A stretch of 45,000 nt of DNA from Nemertoderma westbladi (GCA_032718475.1 JAUCBJ010003667.1:1-45000); one strand, 5' to 3'; positions 31,691-41,794 are shown, counted from the stretch's first letter. The notes: generated from the sequence alone by a model not told the origin. Numbers and translations are program-made.

Positions 31691-33170
31691 CTACACGTAC
31701 CCTCTTACTAACTCCTCTACTAACGTATGTCTCGCGATATCGTTGGGATCTGGGAACATTGCTTCTGGAAGAATGTTGGTTTTGGGTCTTCCGAGTAGAT
31801 GGTTAGGTGTAAGAGGCTCCAGATCTGTGGGGTCGTCGTGAATAGGTACGATGGGCCGGTTGTTTAGGGTAGCCGTGATCTCGCAGAATGTTGAGAGGAG
31901 GGTGTCGTGGATTACCCGGGTGTCCCCTAATGCGACGCGCATGGATCGTTTTACCAAGTCGATGAGCTTCTCCCATACCCCGCTCGTATGGGGTGCTAAG
32001 GGTGTTTGGAAGTGCCACTGTATATGGTGTTCCCTCCAGACTTGGGATGTGGTGTCTTCGGTGAACCATCCTTCGATCGCCTCTCTAAGTTCCCTTTCTC
32101 CTCCCACGAAGTTTGTACCATTATCGGAGTACATATGACGACATGTTCCATTGTTTGCTACGAACCGACGCAGGGCGTTGATAAATGCGTGTTGTGTAAG
32201 GTTCACTACGAGGTCTAGGTAGATCGCCCTAGATCTAAGGCATGTAAAGATGGCTCCCCAGCATTTGATGTTGGATCGTCGCTCCATGACTGTGAATGGT
32301 CCGAAACAGTCTACTCCGGTTACGTAGAATGGCGGGGAGTCGGACTGCAGTCGTGTGGCCGGTAGGTCGGCCATTCTTTGTGTGAGCGGTGGCGCTAGGT
32401 ATCTTCTGCAAGGAAAACAACGCTTTAACACTTTCCGGATCAGTGGCTGGATGTGGGTGATCCAATATCTTTGCCGTATATTAGCCATAATCCAGTTCTG
32501 TCCACTGTGACACTGTTGGATTAATAGCTTGGCTAGTGTTGACGTTCTGGGCAGAAGCGCTGGGTATTTGACTTCGTATTCAACCGGGGCATTTGCCATC
32601 CGGGTATTCAGTCGAATCAGTCCGTCTTCTCCCATCATGGGTCTCAATTGATATACTGGGCTGTCCGGTTTCAAGGTCTTGCCCGCACTGAGTTGTTCCC
32701 ACTCATCGGGGAAACTTTCTTTCTGGACATATCTAACAATACACTTCTCCGCAATAATGAGTTCTTGTATACTTCGTCGAACTACCGGTTTGTTGTCCTT
32801 CCACCGCAGGAAGTTGCGAAGAGTTATGACATGGTGGATGAGACGTCTCATTGAGGAGGTTCGCGCTATCAATAGTTGTAAAGACGCTGCTGGTTGCGTG
32901 ATAGTCGCGATATTATAGTGCCTGCCCGAGTCCTTTGCAGGCTCGGTCAGACAACTATAGATCTCCACTGTGGCGCTTCTATGGACTTTACGGATCTCCT
33001 TGTCATCTTCGGAGTATTTTCCGCTATCTAGTTCGGGATCGAATCGGGTGCTCCAGGTTAATTGTAGCTGCTGTAGGAATTCCGGGCCTGTAAGCCAGAG
33101 TTTACTTTTACCGAGTTGTCGTGGGGTGGCGCCTCTGCTCGATAAATCCGCTGGGTTTTCTTTCCTGTTC
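31691..33170 (-). pseudogene. BEL-2 RNase H tail and integrase
   Basis: The frame opens near 33165 with ENPADLSSRGATPRQL...LWLTGPEFL, the end of BEL RNase H. It continues through a connection (SPVYQLRPMMGEDGLIRLNTRM) to the zinc-binding region (LLIQQCHSG, RQRYWI, RKVLKRCFPCRR; the first His of HHCC is missing). The rve core follows, with D in TGVDCFGPF, D in YSDNGTNFVGG and E in SGVWEKLIDLVKRSM; the long second spacing is normal for BEL/Pao. It ends PNHLLGRPKTNILP and a stop at 31691, without the DUF5641 domain. The listed ORF start at 32968 (GTG) is not real. Integrase joins cDNA to chromosomes; here the active site looks intact but the protein is truncated. Confidence 0.88.
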
Positions 33171-36100
33171 TGTTCTCAGCCGGTGCACTGTTTTATCTCA
33201 GTGGCTCGGTTCGCTACAAACGTGGTGTGTCACTGTGGTGGTGAATGGAGGTCGGTCACCGAACAGTAACCCACGGATGTTGCATTCTCTTCAATCTGGC
33301 ATTTAGGGAGATATGTATAGGTGTCAGTAGTCTTTAATGCCGCATAATGTCCATCCCATGATGGTGCGTTCTGCATAAAAGACGTCGTTTGGCTTTACGG
33401 ATCGGGCTACGTCTCCGGTTGGTATGTGTAACTCCGGTGTGTCAAGTCCGATTAGTAGGGTAATTAGGTTCACGTCCAACGGCGGGCATCGTAGATCTAC
33501 ATCTTCATGGTCTAGCTGTATGAGGGGTGTGTATTCCGATGATTGTTGGAACTACACTCGGAGATCGGTGTGTACCAGAGCGTTCTTGATCGTCAGTTTG
33601 ACCGTCTCATATCCCTTCATAACCCCTTCCATCTTGAGTTGTACCTCCCCGGACTCCACTTCTCTATGGTCGGTAATAGTTTGTATGGGCCGCTTGCAAG
33701 GCTCGTAATCTAGGCCTAGTTGTTCGAGGAAATTCCGGTCGATAATGGTTCCGTCCAACCCGTTGTCAAGGAATGCGAGCGTTGTTAAAGATTTCCCGAC
33801 CCCTTGAATTCTTACTGGGATCACTTTGGCGAAGACCATGTAATGGCGGTTTATAAGATTGATCGTAGCCGAGATATTTGTCATATGTGATGCATCGGTG
33901 GAGGTCTTAAACGGATTGGTTTCCCTCCGTTGAATTGTCCGGGTACCTTTAGAGACGTGGTTCGTCTCTCCTCTCCGTTTGGATTCGATCCGGAACAGGA
34001 GTGTGGTAAAATCAAAGTTCGCAGGGATGTGGAGGAGTGTGTGATGACGTAGGTCATTACAGACCGCGCAGCGCGATCTTTGGTCGCAATCCCGAACATA
34101 GTGACCTGTTTCAAGAGACCGGAAGCATCCTCGGTGTTTCATTATCGCCTCGAAGCGTGGGACGAGTTCAGCAAACTGGAACTTTCTGCAGAATTCCACC
34201 TTATGTTTCTCTCCGCAGAAAAGACATAGAAGGGAGGTTGTGGTGCCTTCCCTCTTGGGTGCCCAATTCGCTAGATAACACACCCATTCCTCGGCTGATG
34301 TTGGTTCCTCGTAGTCCTCGTCGTCGGAATCCTCGGCCATGGTGATGGCCATCGTACTCACCGGAGGGGGGGCGGAATCTCGGTTTCGGAGTGGGTTCCC
34401 TGCTCCTGGAGTTGTTCTCTATTCCATCTAACTTGGAGAGACTTTGTTTGGAGAACATCGAGTCATTCATGGCTTCGGAGATATCGTCTAGGAATGCCGA
34501 CATTTCGAGGAAACTGGGATCTCGATCTGGGTGTCTGCGTCGGAGATCTATGCATTTATACGCCCACTTGCTTTGCAGCCATCCGGGGAACTTTCGGGCA
34601 ATCTGTTGGAGGTTTAGAATGTTGTTTACTTGTTCCTCCTTATTTAATGGTTTTAGAGTGTAGTAGGCATCTTTCATGGAATCCGAGAACTCCTGGATAT
34701 TCTGTGGGTCCCCTAGGGATCCAGCGTCCTGTATCAGTTTCTCGAGAGTTTTATTAATTATAGTTCCGATATTTCCGTATCTTTTGTCTAGAGTTTTCCA
34801 TGCGTCGTAGTACGCTTCATGAGATCCTCCCTCGAAACATTTAATGATTTGACGTGGTTTGTCACCCAGGTATTGGGATAAATATACCAGTTTTTGTGCG
34901 TCAGTTATATCCGTTGACCCAATCTGAGCGAAGAACCGTTTTTTGAATCCGAGGTAATCGACGGGGTCTCCCTCGAAGGTGCGGATCTCCATCTTGGGCA
35001 TAGCCAGGCGGTTTTCCAATGCTCGGATAATGCCGACGTCGTCTGAACTGGAATGACTAGGAGGATTATAGTTATTAACACTCTCTCCCATGCACGATGG
35101 GTCGATGAGAGGTGGAGTTTTAATGATGACGCGGTTACAGATTTGTGGTGTGGATGTAAACGGATTGTTGGATCGAGGGGTGGCGTCCCGTTCCGAGTCC
35201 TTTTCAGGCTCTTACTTGGGAACGCTCGGTGCCGTGGGGTTGGATGGGAAATAAGGTTCCTCATTCTTAAGCGTAACTGGTGGGGGATGGAATACCGGTG
35301 CTTGTGCCGATAACGTAGACTGTATGGTTGGCGGGAACTCGGGTTTTGGAGGTTTCGCCGCCGGTGGCGTAAATGACTTCTCTAATTCCCGGACCGGGAT
35401 TGGTTCATAGTTCTGTTCTATACCCCTTTCCCAGTCCTCGTATAGTTGAAGATCCCGTTCTATGAGTGCGGCTTCGTAGTCCGCGAGTTTCGCAATATCC
35501 GCATTCTTTTTATGGATGAGAATCGTTTGGGCCTCGGCATGTTGTTTACGCATTTCTGCCTCTAGTTTACATTGTTCGGCCTCTTCTTCAGCCTGTTGTC
35601 CGGCCTATCGTTTACGTTGTTCGGCCTGTTGTTCGGCCTCTCGTTTACGTTGTTCGGCCCGTTGTTTGGCCTCTCGTTTTTGCATTTCGGCTGCCAATAC
35701 ATCCTGTTCGATCTGCAGTTGGACATATTTGTCTTCCATTCGAGCTTTAAGGGCCAATGCCCTTTGTTCTCGTAGCTGATCTCGGAGTGGCTGACCCCCT
35801 TGAGAACTGCGCGCTGAACCGGATATCTCGCTACTAGCGCTGGAGTGCTGGTGCCTCGAGGACCCTGTTCTCTTTCGATGGATTGCTGTCCTGGTGCTGG
35901 AGGTCCGCACCGATTCTGCGTCTGTCCTTTCAGTTCTCTTATAGTACTGTTCCTCGTAGCCTCTTACGAGGCTGAGGGTCCTCCGATGTTGTTTGCGGAA
36001 CTCATCCAGATGTACAACGTGTTCTTCCAGTCTGGGGTAGTTTACCTGATCTGTTGCGGGAATGAGTTCTTGATATGATTGTATCATCCGTTCGTATTGT

Positions 36101-36318
36101 TGTAAGATACTTCGGATATTCTGTAGCTGAGTCTGTATCTCGTTGAGGGGGGTTTCGACCCCCCTTAGTTGTTTCTCTATACGTTGATATGCTCGAGTGA
36201 CTCCACCTTTGAGAGCGCCTAGTCGACGGGCCATGTTCTTTACGTTCGGTACCTCGTCCATTTCTGAGTCTGTGGGGCGGTCCATCTCATCGGTGTCGGA
36301 GACGTTATTCGTCGTCAT
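33171..36318 (-). pseudogene. BEL-2 gag-protease, nonsense codons and one frameshift, RT missing
   Basis: ATG 36318 opens a frame that, apart from TAG at 35605 and TAA at 35212, runs to 34201. It encodes an acidic N-terminus, a long Q/E/R/K coiled coil (about 36200-35450) and a proline-rich linker. The DUF1759 capsid domain follows (MPKMEIRTFEGDPVDYLGFKK ... SLGDPQNIQEFSDSMKD). A plus-one shift near 34300 leads to CLFCGEKHKVEFC, a degraded second knuckle, and CAVCNDLRHHTLLH. The protease has FLDNGLDGTIID, Asn replacing the Ser/Thr of the D-S/T-G active site. After a TAG at 33552 its tail continues (LLIGLDTPELHIP, TIMGWTLCGIKDY). RNase H end sequence (TFVANRATEIK) follows near 33240, so the RT deletion lies between about 33240 and 33330. 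Confidence 0.82.
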
Positions 36319-36740
36319 TCTAGCGCCTCGTTGATAGCTAGATATGCGATATCGTAATATAGTTCTTCGTAGGTCTTGTATTCAGCCTGGACTACCCGAA
36401 CGGTAATCCTGAATCGTCCAACGTTTGTTCATTGTACTTCGACTTCGACGTGCCAGATTCCTGGCTCAACTTGGATTATATCAATGGGTGTGATCGATAC
36501 TTCCATTCCATTCCCTCCACGACTCTCTATATGTGATCTGCTGACTACGAGTTTTTTAATTTGAGTTTGTAATTTGATCGAACCACGGCTTTGTCTTAAA
36601 TCAAATACCAGAGTTTCCTCGTAGTGGGTGCTGGGTAAGCATGGAGAGAGTTTGAAGAGTATTGTAGGATTCCCAACTTCCACCAGTTGAAGTTGGCCGC
36701 GTCTTATTCTCAATTTTGTTGCCATTATTCCTGACACCAT
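36315..36740 (-). pseudogene. Small ORF upstream of BEL-2 gag, unrecognised, overlapping gag by ATGA
   Basis: From ATG 36740 the frame reads MVSGIMATKLRIRRGQL and about 100 residues of alternating hydrophobic/polar pattern suggestive of beta strands (ILFKLSPCLP, KKLVVSRSH, PGIWHVEVEVQ). A TGA near 36430 (probably CGA to TGA) interrupts it, and the frame goes on with TNVGRFRITVRVVQAEY, KTYEELYYDIAYLAINEALE. It then stops at a TGA whose ATGA overlaps the gag start at 36318. An ORF before gag is not part of the standard BEL/Pao plan. No family recognised. Confidence 0.5.
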
Positions 36741-37100
36741 GGGGGAAAACGCCGATGCTGGAGGCGGAACTTTTCAGACCACGGAATCCCAGCCAGTCAC
36801 CGGATATTGGTAGAGGAGAAGGAATACTTTCTTGAATGCAAGATTGCGGTTGAGAAAAGTTTCATTGGTTGGATATAATCTTTAATGTAACTTCCCTACG
36901 GTTGAATCTAATCTCACTGAACCTTGATTGAGAATAAGTTGGGCTTCCCCAAACCAATATACACCAAATATTCACAATAATATAACACGACAATATAAAT
37001 CCCTACAGTACATTATTTAATTACCCACTGTTCGCTCAGATTTTAACCTAACTAATGTTCCCCAATTTTCCCTCGGTCCTAGTCTCGGTACCATAGTGTC
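36741..37100. other. Leader or flank upstream of BEL-2, no gene seen
   Basis: About 360 bp. AT-rich from 36950. No LTR ends or primer-binding site could be defined. Confidence 0.45.
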
Positions 37101-37110
37101 GGTGTCGGTC

Positions 37111-37610
37111 GACCCTGTTGCGTGTCCGTCCCACCCTTCCCAAACCCCGAAGGGATCGGTCATCAGGCAAGCGGTACAGCTTGGCTAAGGGTCGGTCAAG
37201 TCGGTAGACCCGGTTGCGTGTCTGTCCCACCCTTCCCAAACCCCGAAGGGATCGGTCATCAGGAAAGCGGTACGGCTTGGCTAGGGGTCTGTCGTGTCGG
37301 TGGACCCGTTTGCATGTCCGTCCCACCCTTCCCGAACCCCGAAGGGATCGGTCATCAGGAAAGCGGTACGGCTTGGCTACGGGTCCGTCGGTTCATCACA
37401 GGGACCCAACCACCTAAGCTTTCCGAGTCCTTATTCAGGCTCGTAGTCGCTTCGGTAGCCGAGAAGCTGCTCCGAACAGTCGGTAGGCCAGTGGAGTCCG
37501 GTCCTTTGTCTTTCGACCCTGTTGCGTGTCCGTCCCGCCCTTCCCAAACCCCGAAGGGATCGGTCATCAGGAAAGCGGTACGGCTTGGTAAGGGGTCTGT
37601 CAGCCCGTCG
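37111..37610. repeat. Repeat A: 96-bp GC-rich unit, four copies
   Basis: Copies start at 37111, 37207, 37303 and 37515. The first three are in direct tandem with a 96-bp period. Core words: cccacccttcccaaacccc, gaagggatcggtcatcagg and gcggtacggcttgg. Open frames across it are read-through. Confidence 0.92.
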
Positions 37611-37889
37611 TGAGCCCCAACGGTTGGTGGTTTTCCGAGTCCTTATTCAGGCTCGTACTAACGCCGGTCGTGGAACCCACTCCAGGAAGGCAGTCCTCGT
37701 TGAACCCTTCCTCCGTTAGTCAGTCGACCCGTCGCAAGTCCCTGGCGTATGTCGGCAGGCTTTCCGAGTCCTTATTCAGGCTCGTACTAACTGCCGGCGA
37801 CCAGGGACCGCTAAAGGTCTGTCTGTCGGTTCCCGTCGCAAATCCCTGACACAAGCAGCAGACTTTCCGAGTCCTTATTCAGGCTCGTA
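37421..37889. repeat. Repeat B: 25-bp hairpin motif, four copies
   Basis: TTCCGAGTCCTTATTCAGGC + TCGTA occurs at 37421-37445, 37633-37657, 37762-37786 and 37865-37889. Each can fold as ccgag-t-cct / agg-ctcg with a short loop. Flanking bases (actaac, ccagggaccgctaa) are also partly repeated. Confidence 0.92.
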
Positions 37890-38224
37890 ATAACTGCTGT
37901 TGGCCAGGGACCGCTAAGGGCAGTCCTTGTCCTTTAGACCTAGCGAGTTACCAAATCCACCTCTACAGGCAGCAGGAAGTTGGCTAGGCCTAATAGTAAT
38001 CAGGGAAACCTGAATACTGCTTAACTTTGCCTCCCACCCCTGGCCCTTAAATACATGAAATGAGTCCCGTACCCCGTAAGTCGCCCCAATATTCGCCCAT
38101 AAATCGCCCCCAGTCCATTGAATGTGCCCAAATCCCATGTTCCCGCACCCAGTAGTGATATCGGAATATTCATTTAAAATAAATCCAAAAAATATTCAAC
38201 TCGCGTTAAGAAAAGTTGAAATAC
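37890..38224 (-). other. Spacer, presumed intron of REV3 below the last exon seen
   Basis: No coding signal recognised. A donor-like ggtat follows the REV3 exon at 38221-38225 on the minus strand. The polymerase-domain exons expected further along are not in the window. Confidence 0.4.
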
Positions 38225-39414
38225 CGCAAACAACCGAGAATAGGATCGGTTGCAGGGTCGGCTGTCAGATCCCTCTGAGGTCGACACATTAACTCCAAAC
38301 TCATCAGTGTCAAGTGCTGATTTTCGTGTTGACTTTCAAATGCCATGTCCGAATCCTTTTGATTGGCAAACTTACACCCAAACAGGTTATCTGGGGTGTT
38401 TTGTATTCCTGATGTGTCAGTTTTTCGCTTAGGTTTTGGAGTCGCTTGCATCTCACGTTGCCGTTGCAGTTGGTTAACCAGAATATGTAGCAATGAGTTT
38501 CGATCTCGTCTCTTCACCAGCTGAGTGAATGATCCGCCATCATGAGTGGATAGCGGGGTAATACCATCAACTACACCATGTAAATGTGCCAATCCATTGT
38601 TACCAGGTGTACTACAGCTCTGGGACTGCAGGAAGGCTTTGGAAGGATGTAAAAAACTTTCCGATAAGTCATAAAATGTGTCATCATGAGTGTTGCATAT
38701 TAGTGAATTATTGTTAGATGGCGTATTAGATAAATGATGACTCACTGGATTGTAAGAGAAGGGATTAGAGGGAGATAAACTTATTGAGTTGTTGGATAAT
38801 GGATTAGAAGATGGTAAACTAATTGGAGGACTTACTAAATTACTAGATAATGAATGAGTTATTGGAATATTAGACAAAGGATTGGATGAAGAATGACTTA
38901 TTGAATTGTTGGATAACAGATTGGACAAAGTTCGACTTATTGTATTATTAGACAACGGGTTGGAAGATGGTATATTTGTAGGAAGTTGACCACAAGTTAG
39001 AGGAGAATCAGAACCTTCATAACTCGAGAACAAATCCCCACCAGTTGTGTTATTGAATGACGGCTTATTTTCATCTACTTTGCCAGCTGGTGTGTTACAA
39101 GCCATTTCGCTTTGACTTTGAGTGACACCTGTTGTCTTACACATGTTACTCTGAGTGACAGCTGGTGTGCTACACGTGATACCTTGAGTAACTCCCTTTG
39201 AATTTTTGCAATCCAACATTATCTTGTTGAACACCCACGCATAAACTGTTGAATATGACGGTGGAGGTTCAATGGGTGATATAATAGTGACATCATGAGA
39301 GTTTATATGAGTGGTAGGAAACTCTTCGGGATTTTCCCTTAATGGTGGTGGGAAAACTGGTTCGATAATAATGACCTCGTTAATGTTATTATCATTGTCG
39401 TTTGTCATAATTAG
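38225..39414 (-). CDS. REV3L: DNA polymerase zeta catalytic subunit (REV3), exon before the polymerase domain
   Basis: An open exon of about 1.19 kb. The last 40 residues identify it: HLTLMSLELMCRPQRDLTAD and PATDPILGCL match the highly conserved entry into the B-family exonuclease/polymerase region of REV3 (LTI.S.E.HA..RRDL.PDPEFDPI..). The rest is the fast-evolving middle of REV3: low-complexity S/N/P repeats (SNPLSNNSISHS-type, several copies), a PPPSY motif near the start and a basic patch (KPKRKTD). A likely acceptor (tttgtaacag) precedes at about 39415 and a donor-like gt follows at 38224. In the cell Pol zeta extends past DNA lesions (translesion synthesis) with REV7 and Pol delta subunits. 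This exon has no stop; other exons are damaged (see below). Confidence 0.75.
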
Positions 39415-40098
39415 CTGTTACAAAACTTAAATTATAAATGATTTATGAAGGTAAAGTGATTGTGTTAGAAATTATATCCTGCTGTATCCTCATTTCTTAC
39501 CATCAGTTAGGAACTTCTACTTTTTGAAGATTTTATGAAAAATCTTTAACAATAAATGTCTATTCTCAAAAGGCGCAGGATATCGACGTCAATTGAAATA
39601 AATATAATTAATAAAATACACAAAATCTCTTAAATGTATAAAATATTATTATAAATACAAAAGTATATAAATATTAAAAGGACTTGTTTCACAACTCAAT
39701 GATTAGGCCTATTATAAATTCATTAATTTATGAAATTCTAAAATTAAAATTAAAATACAATACAATTATTAATATAATTATTTATTAATAATGTAATAAG
39801 ATAATAATTGATTCATTTTAAATACACGAATATTAATTAACATTGGTTTATTTCATATGAATCAATTATTATCTTAATACATTAGTATAATAATAATAAT
39901 ATATACCGGTACATATCATTGCAGGTGGATATTTGCTGAGATTATTTGATAGTTTTGTAGGAATTGACTTGATTACTATTAAATTAAGAGTAACTGTAAT
40001 GAAAAAAAAGTATTTGCAATAAATTTAATCCCATATTTAAATTTAAATTTATTTCAAATTATTTTATAATTTAATATAATATTATTATGATATAAAAA
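39415..40098 (-). other. AT-rich presumed REV3 intron
   Basis: About 680 bp of very AT-rich DNA lacking ORFs, lying between two REV3 exons in the right order. Holds a long inverted repeat at 39789-39884. Confidence 0.5.
39789..39884. repeat. 27-bp AT-rich inverted repeat
   Basis: Arms 39789-39815 and 39858-39884 (share aagataataattgattca) are complementary with one or two mismatches around a 42-bp loop. The similarity extends weakly outward. Confidence 0.8.
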
Positions 40099-40490
40099 TC
40101 ATTCAGACACTAATATCTGACTCATTTCCATAACTTCGTCATCAACATTTATATCAGTATCAAGAGGATCACAACCCAAAATAGAATCTTTATCAATATT
40201 ATAATTCAGATAAACCAACATCGATAGCTTCTGGCTCCTCATCTAAGCCGCCGACACTAATTATATTGTTACTTAGATCAGCAGTTTCATTAAACTCATC
40301 TAGATGCAAATCTAACTGACTACACACCGTCCACGCCAATTCGCTTTCGGTGACGTCACTTCCGCTAAGAGGGGAAGTCAGTTCAGAGTTCTCAAACATT
40401 AAAGGGCTAGTTAAAGTGGAGTCTTTCTTTAGCAGAACGTCGATAAAGCTATCGAATACATCATTGCGGTTTTCTGTAGGAAGTTTTCTT
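40099..40490 (-). pseudogene. REV3L: REV3 acidic middle segment, one-base frame break
   Basis: The frame reads LPTENRNDVFDSFIDVLLKK, then an acidic, helical stretch (SDVTESELAWTVCSQLDLHL, LDEEPEAIDVGLSEL). It is broken by one base at about 40199 and continues as NIDKDSILGCDPLDTDINVD and EVMEMSQILVSE to a TGA at 40099. It lies directly after the REV3 DILNR segment and before the 38225-39414 exon. It has the composition of the REV3 middle region, including an E/D-rich patch followed by an M-S-Q motif as in the animal family. The assignment rests on position plus weak similarity. Confidence 0.55.
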
Positions 40491-40649
40491 ACAAAAAATT
40501 ATCAAGATCTTGTCGATAAGGGGAGTCGATCTGTGATGGTTTCCCAGCCAACCGAAGTCTATAGCCTTCTCCTCCTCCCAGAGGTAAGCCAACCCAGGAA
40601 TCATTCCTCCACCCTCCACTGCCTCCCTGTTCAATATATCATATATCAT
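40491..40649 (-). pseudogene. REV3L: REV3 conserved DILNR...PGL..WE.EK segment
   Basis: Reads YDILNREAVEGGGMIPGLAY followed by LWEEEKAI. Animal REV3 has a conserved DILNR, a GG.PGL and an iWE.EK in the same order after the N-terminal domain, so the match is specific. The following residues run into the next segment in a different frame near 40490, meaning either a missed tiny splice or an indel. The roughly 100 residues expected between this segment and the preceding one (the NFYQPHEAHIPYLLQ-like block) are absent: only about 100 bp separate them. Confidence 0.7.
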
Positions 40650-40753
40650 ATCATATTCGTACTGTCATACCGTATAAATTAAAATCAATAAAAAATTGCA
40701 ACAAAAATGGAATGTGCGATTCGTGGGGTTGAAACTGCATCCCCATGACTAGG

Positions 40754-41100
40754 CTACTCCAGACAGCCAGATAACAACACCTCTGCAAGTTTACCTATAA
40801 GAGTTGGCCGGTATAAATAAATCTTAAGGAATCTGGTCTCCCCACTGTGGTAGCCGTAGAACGGAGTTCCAGCAACTCGAGTTATCTTGAAAACGTGTTG
40901 GGTAGGTGTGCCGCAATCAGAGCTCCTACCGAGGGCGACATCCATGGATTTATCGACGGCGTCAGCGAACTGGTTGAGATCGATGTCTCGCGAGTACACG
41001 GTGTAGAGATACGGGAAGACGCCATGTACGTGAAGGCAGGTCTTTGAACCGGTCAGCCGGTTGCCGACGGACCGAATATTCGTATAATGGGAACTTTAGC
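40754..41100 (-). pseudogene. REV3L: REV3 N-terminal exon with an 8-bp tandem duplication
   Basis: The minus strand gives KVPIIRIFGPSATG, then in another frame KTCLHVHGVFPYLYTVYSRD, ...DKSMDVALG and TQHVFKITRVAGTPFYGYH, RFLKIYLYRPTLIGKLAEVL. This is the unmistakable N-terminal domain of REV3 (KTCLH.HG.FPY.Y; QHVFK....G.PFYGYH; KIYLY.P). The frame change is explained by an imperfect 8-bp direct duplication at 41046-41061 (gaaccggt / cagccggt). The open frame ends at a TAG at 40754 shortly after LLSG. Residues before KVPII were not found with confidence. Confidence 0.85.
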
Positions 41101-41268
41101 AACGCGGCCGCATCTGAATTCGGATGTAACAACGTCTAGGCCAGGTACCAGGAGATGGAATGTCCAAGCAGAAATCGGCGTCGACAATACGCATAGAAAA
41201 CATTATCAGCTCAGTCTGTCAGTCAGTTCCGCAGTTACCGGTACGGCAGTACGGTAGCCTATCGTATA
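41101..41268. other. Spacer between REV3 N-terminal exon and the MITE
   Basis: No coding or repeat signal identified apart from scattered accggta words. Confidence 0.4.
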
Positions 41269-41276
41269 TGCCAGAT

Positions 41277-41786
41277 CCAGACTGGAATCCATACACTTTG
41301 CGCCGGATTAATCCGGCGCACTTTACAATAAAAGCGCGCCAATGTGGCGCATGGCGCGCTCGAAAATCGTAAAGTGCGCCGGCTTTGGCACGTGGCGCTC
41401 CCAAAAATAAAAACCGGCGCCAATTTGTTGGTTAAACAATTACGGAAGTGCCTTAAAAATTGCATTAGCTGTTAAAAAATTTCGGCTCGCTTCGCTCGCC
41501 TTTCTTTTTTCTGTTGTATGGTTACTGGTACTGCTGAACAGGGACATGTACAGCTCTACAGCAGTACCGGTACTGACATTGGCCATTGCCATTGGCAGAC
41601 TGGTCAGCTGGTTACACTCCTTCAAAATTGCCTTGGCGCGGCGCTCTTCAAAATTGTTTCAAATGTGCGGAACGCTTAAAAATTTCGTTGGCGCAGGGTT
41701 TGCTTTGAAATTGCATCGGCGCGTGGCGCGCATAAAAATTGGTTGGCGCGCTATCCGGCGCACTTTTTGGATGGATTCCATACAGG
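41277..41786. mobile_element. hAT-like MITE with 8-bp TSD tgccagat
   Basis: 510 bp flanked by tgccagat at 41269-41276 and 41787-41794. The ends are inverted copies: ccagactggaatccat at the left and, reverse-complemented, cctgtatggaatccat at the right (13 of 16), followed on both sides by gcgccggat. An 8-bp target duplication and short imperfect TIRs are typical of hAT elements. The interior has no ORF and is rich in ggcgc words. It contains a perfect 22-bp palindrome at 41299-41320 centred on ggattaatcc. Confidence 0.75.
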
Positions 41787-41794
41787 TGCCAGAT

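Larger units (their letters stand above)
31691..36740 (-). mobile_element. BEL/Pao retrotransposon copy 2 (BEL-2), RT-deleted and 3'-truncated
   Basis: Minus-strand order: small ORF, long coiled-coil gag with DUF1759, knuckles, DUF1758-type protease, the end of RNase H, then integrase. RT and most of RNase H are missing. Integrase stops before the usual C-terminal (DUF5641) domain, where simple repeat takes over. No LTR pair was identified. It is not the same family as BEL-1: the proteins differ throughout. Confidence 0.85.

Noticed and set aside
37111-37610. CRISPR-like array
   Set aside because: Repeats are 96 bp in direct tandem without unique spacers, in an animal genome; not CRISPR.
37048-37849. 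Repetitive ORFs on both strands in the GC-rich tandem block
   Set aside because: All encode the repeat unit in different frames; no independent coding evidence.
38206-39408. Independent low-complexity gene with a PPxY late-domain motif
   Set aside because: The C-terminal 40 residues match REV3 just before its polymerase domain, so the ORF is a REV3 exon; the PPPSY motif is only noted.
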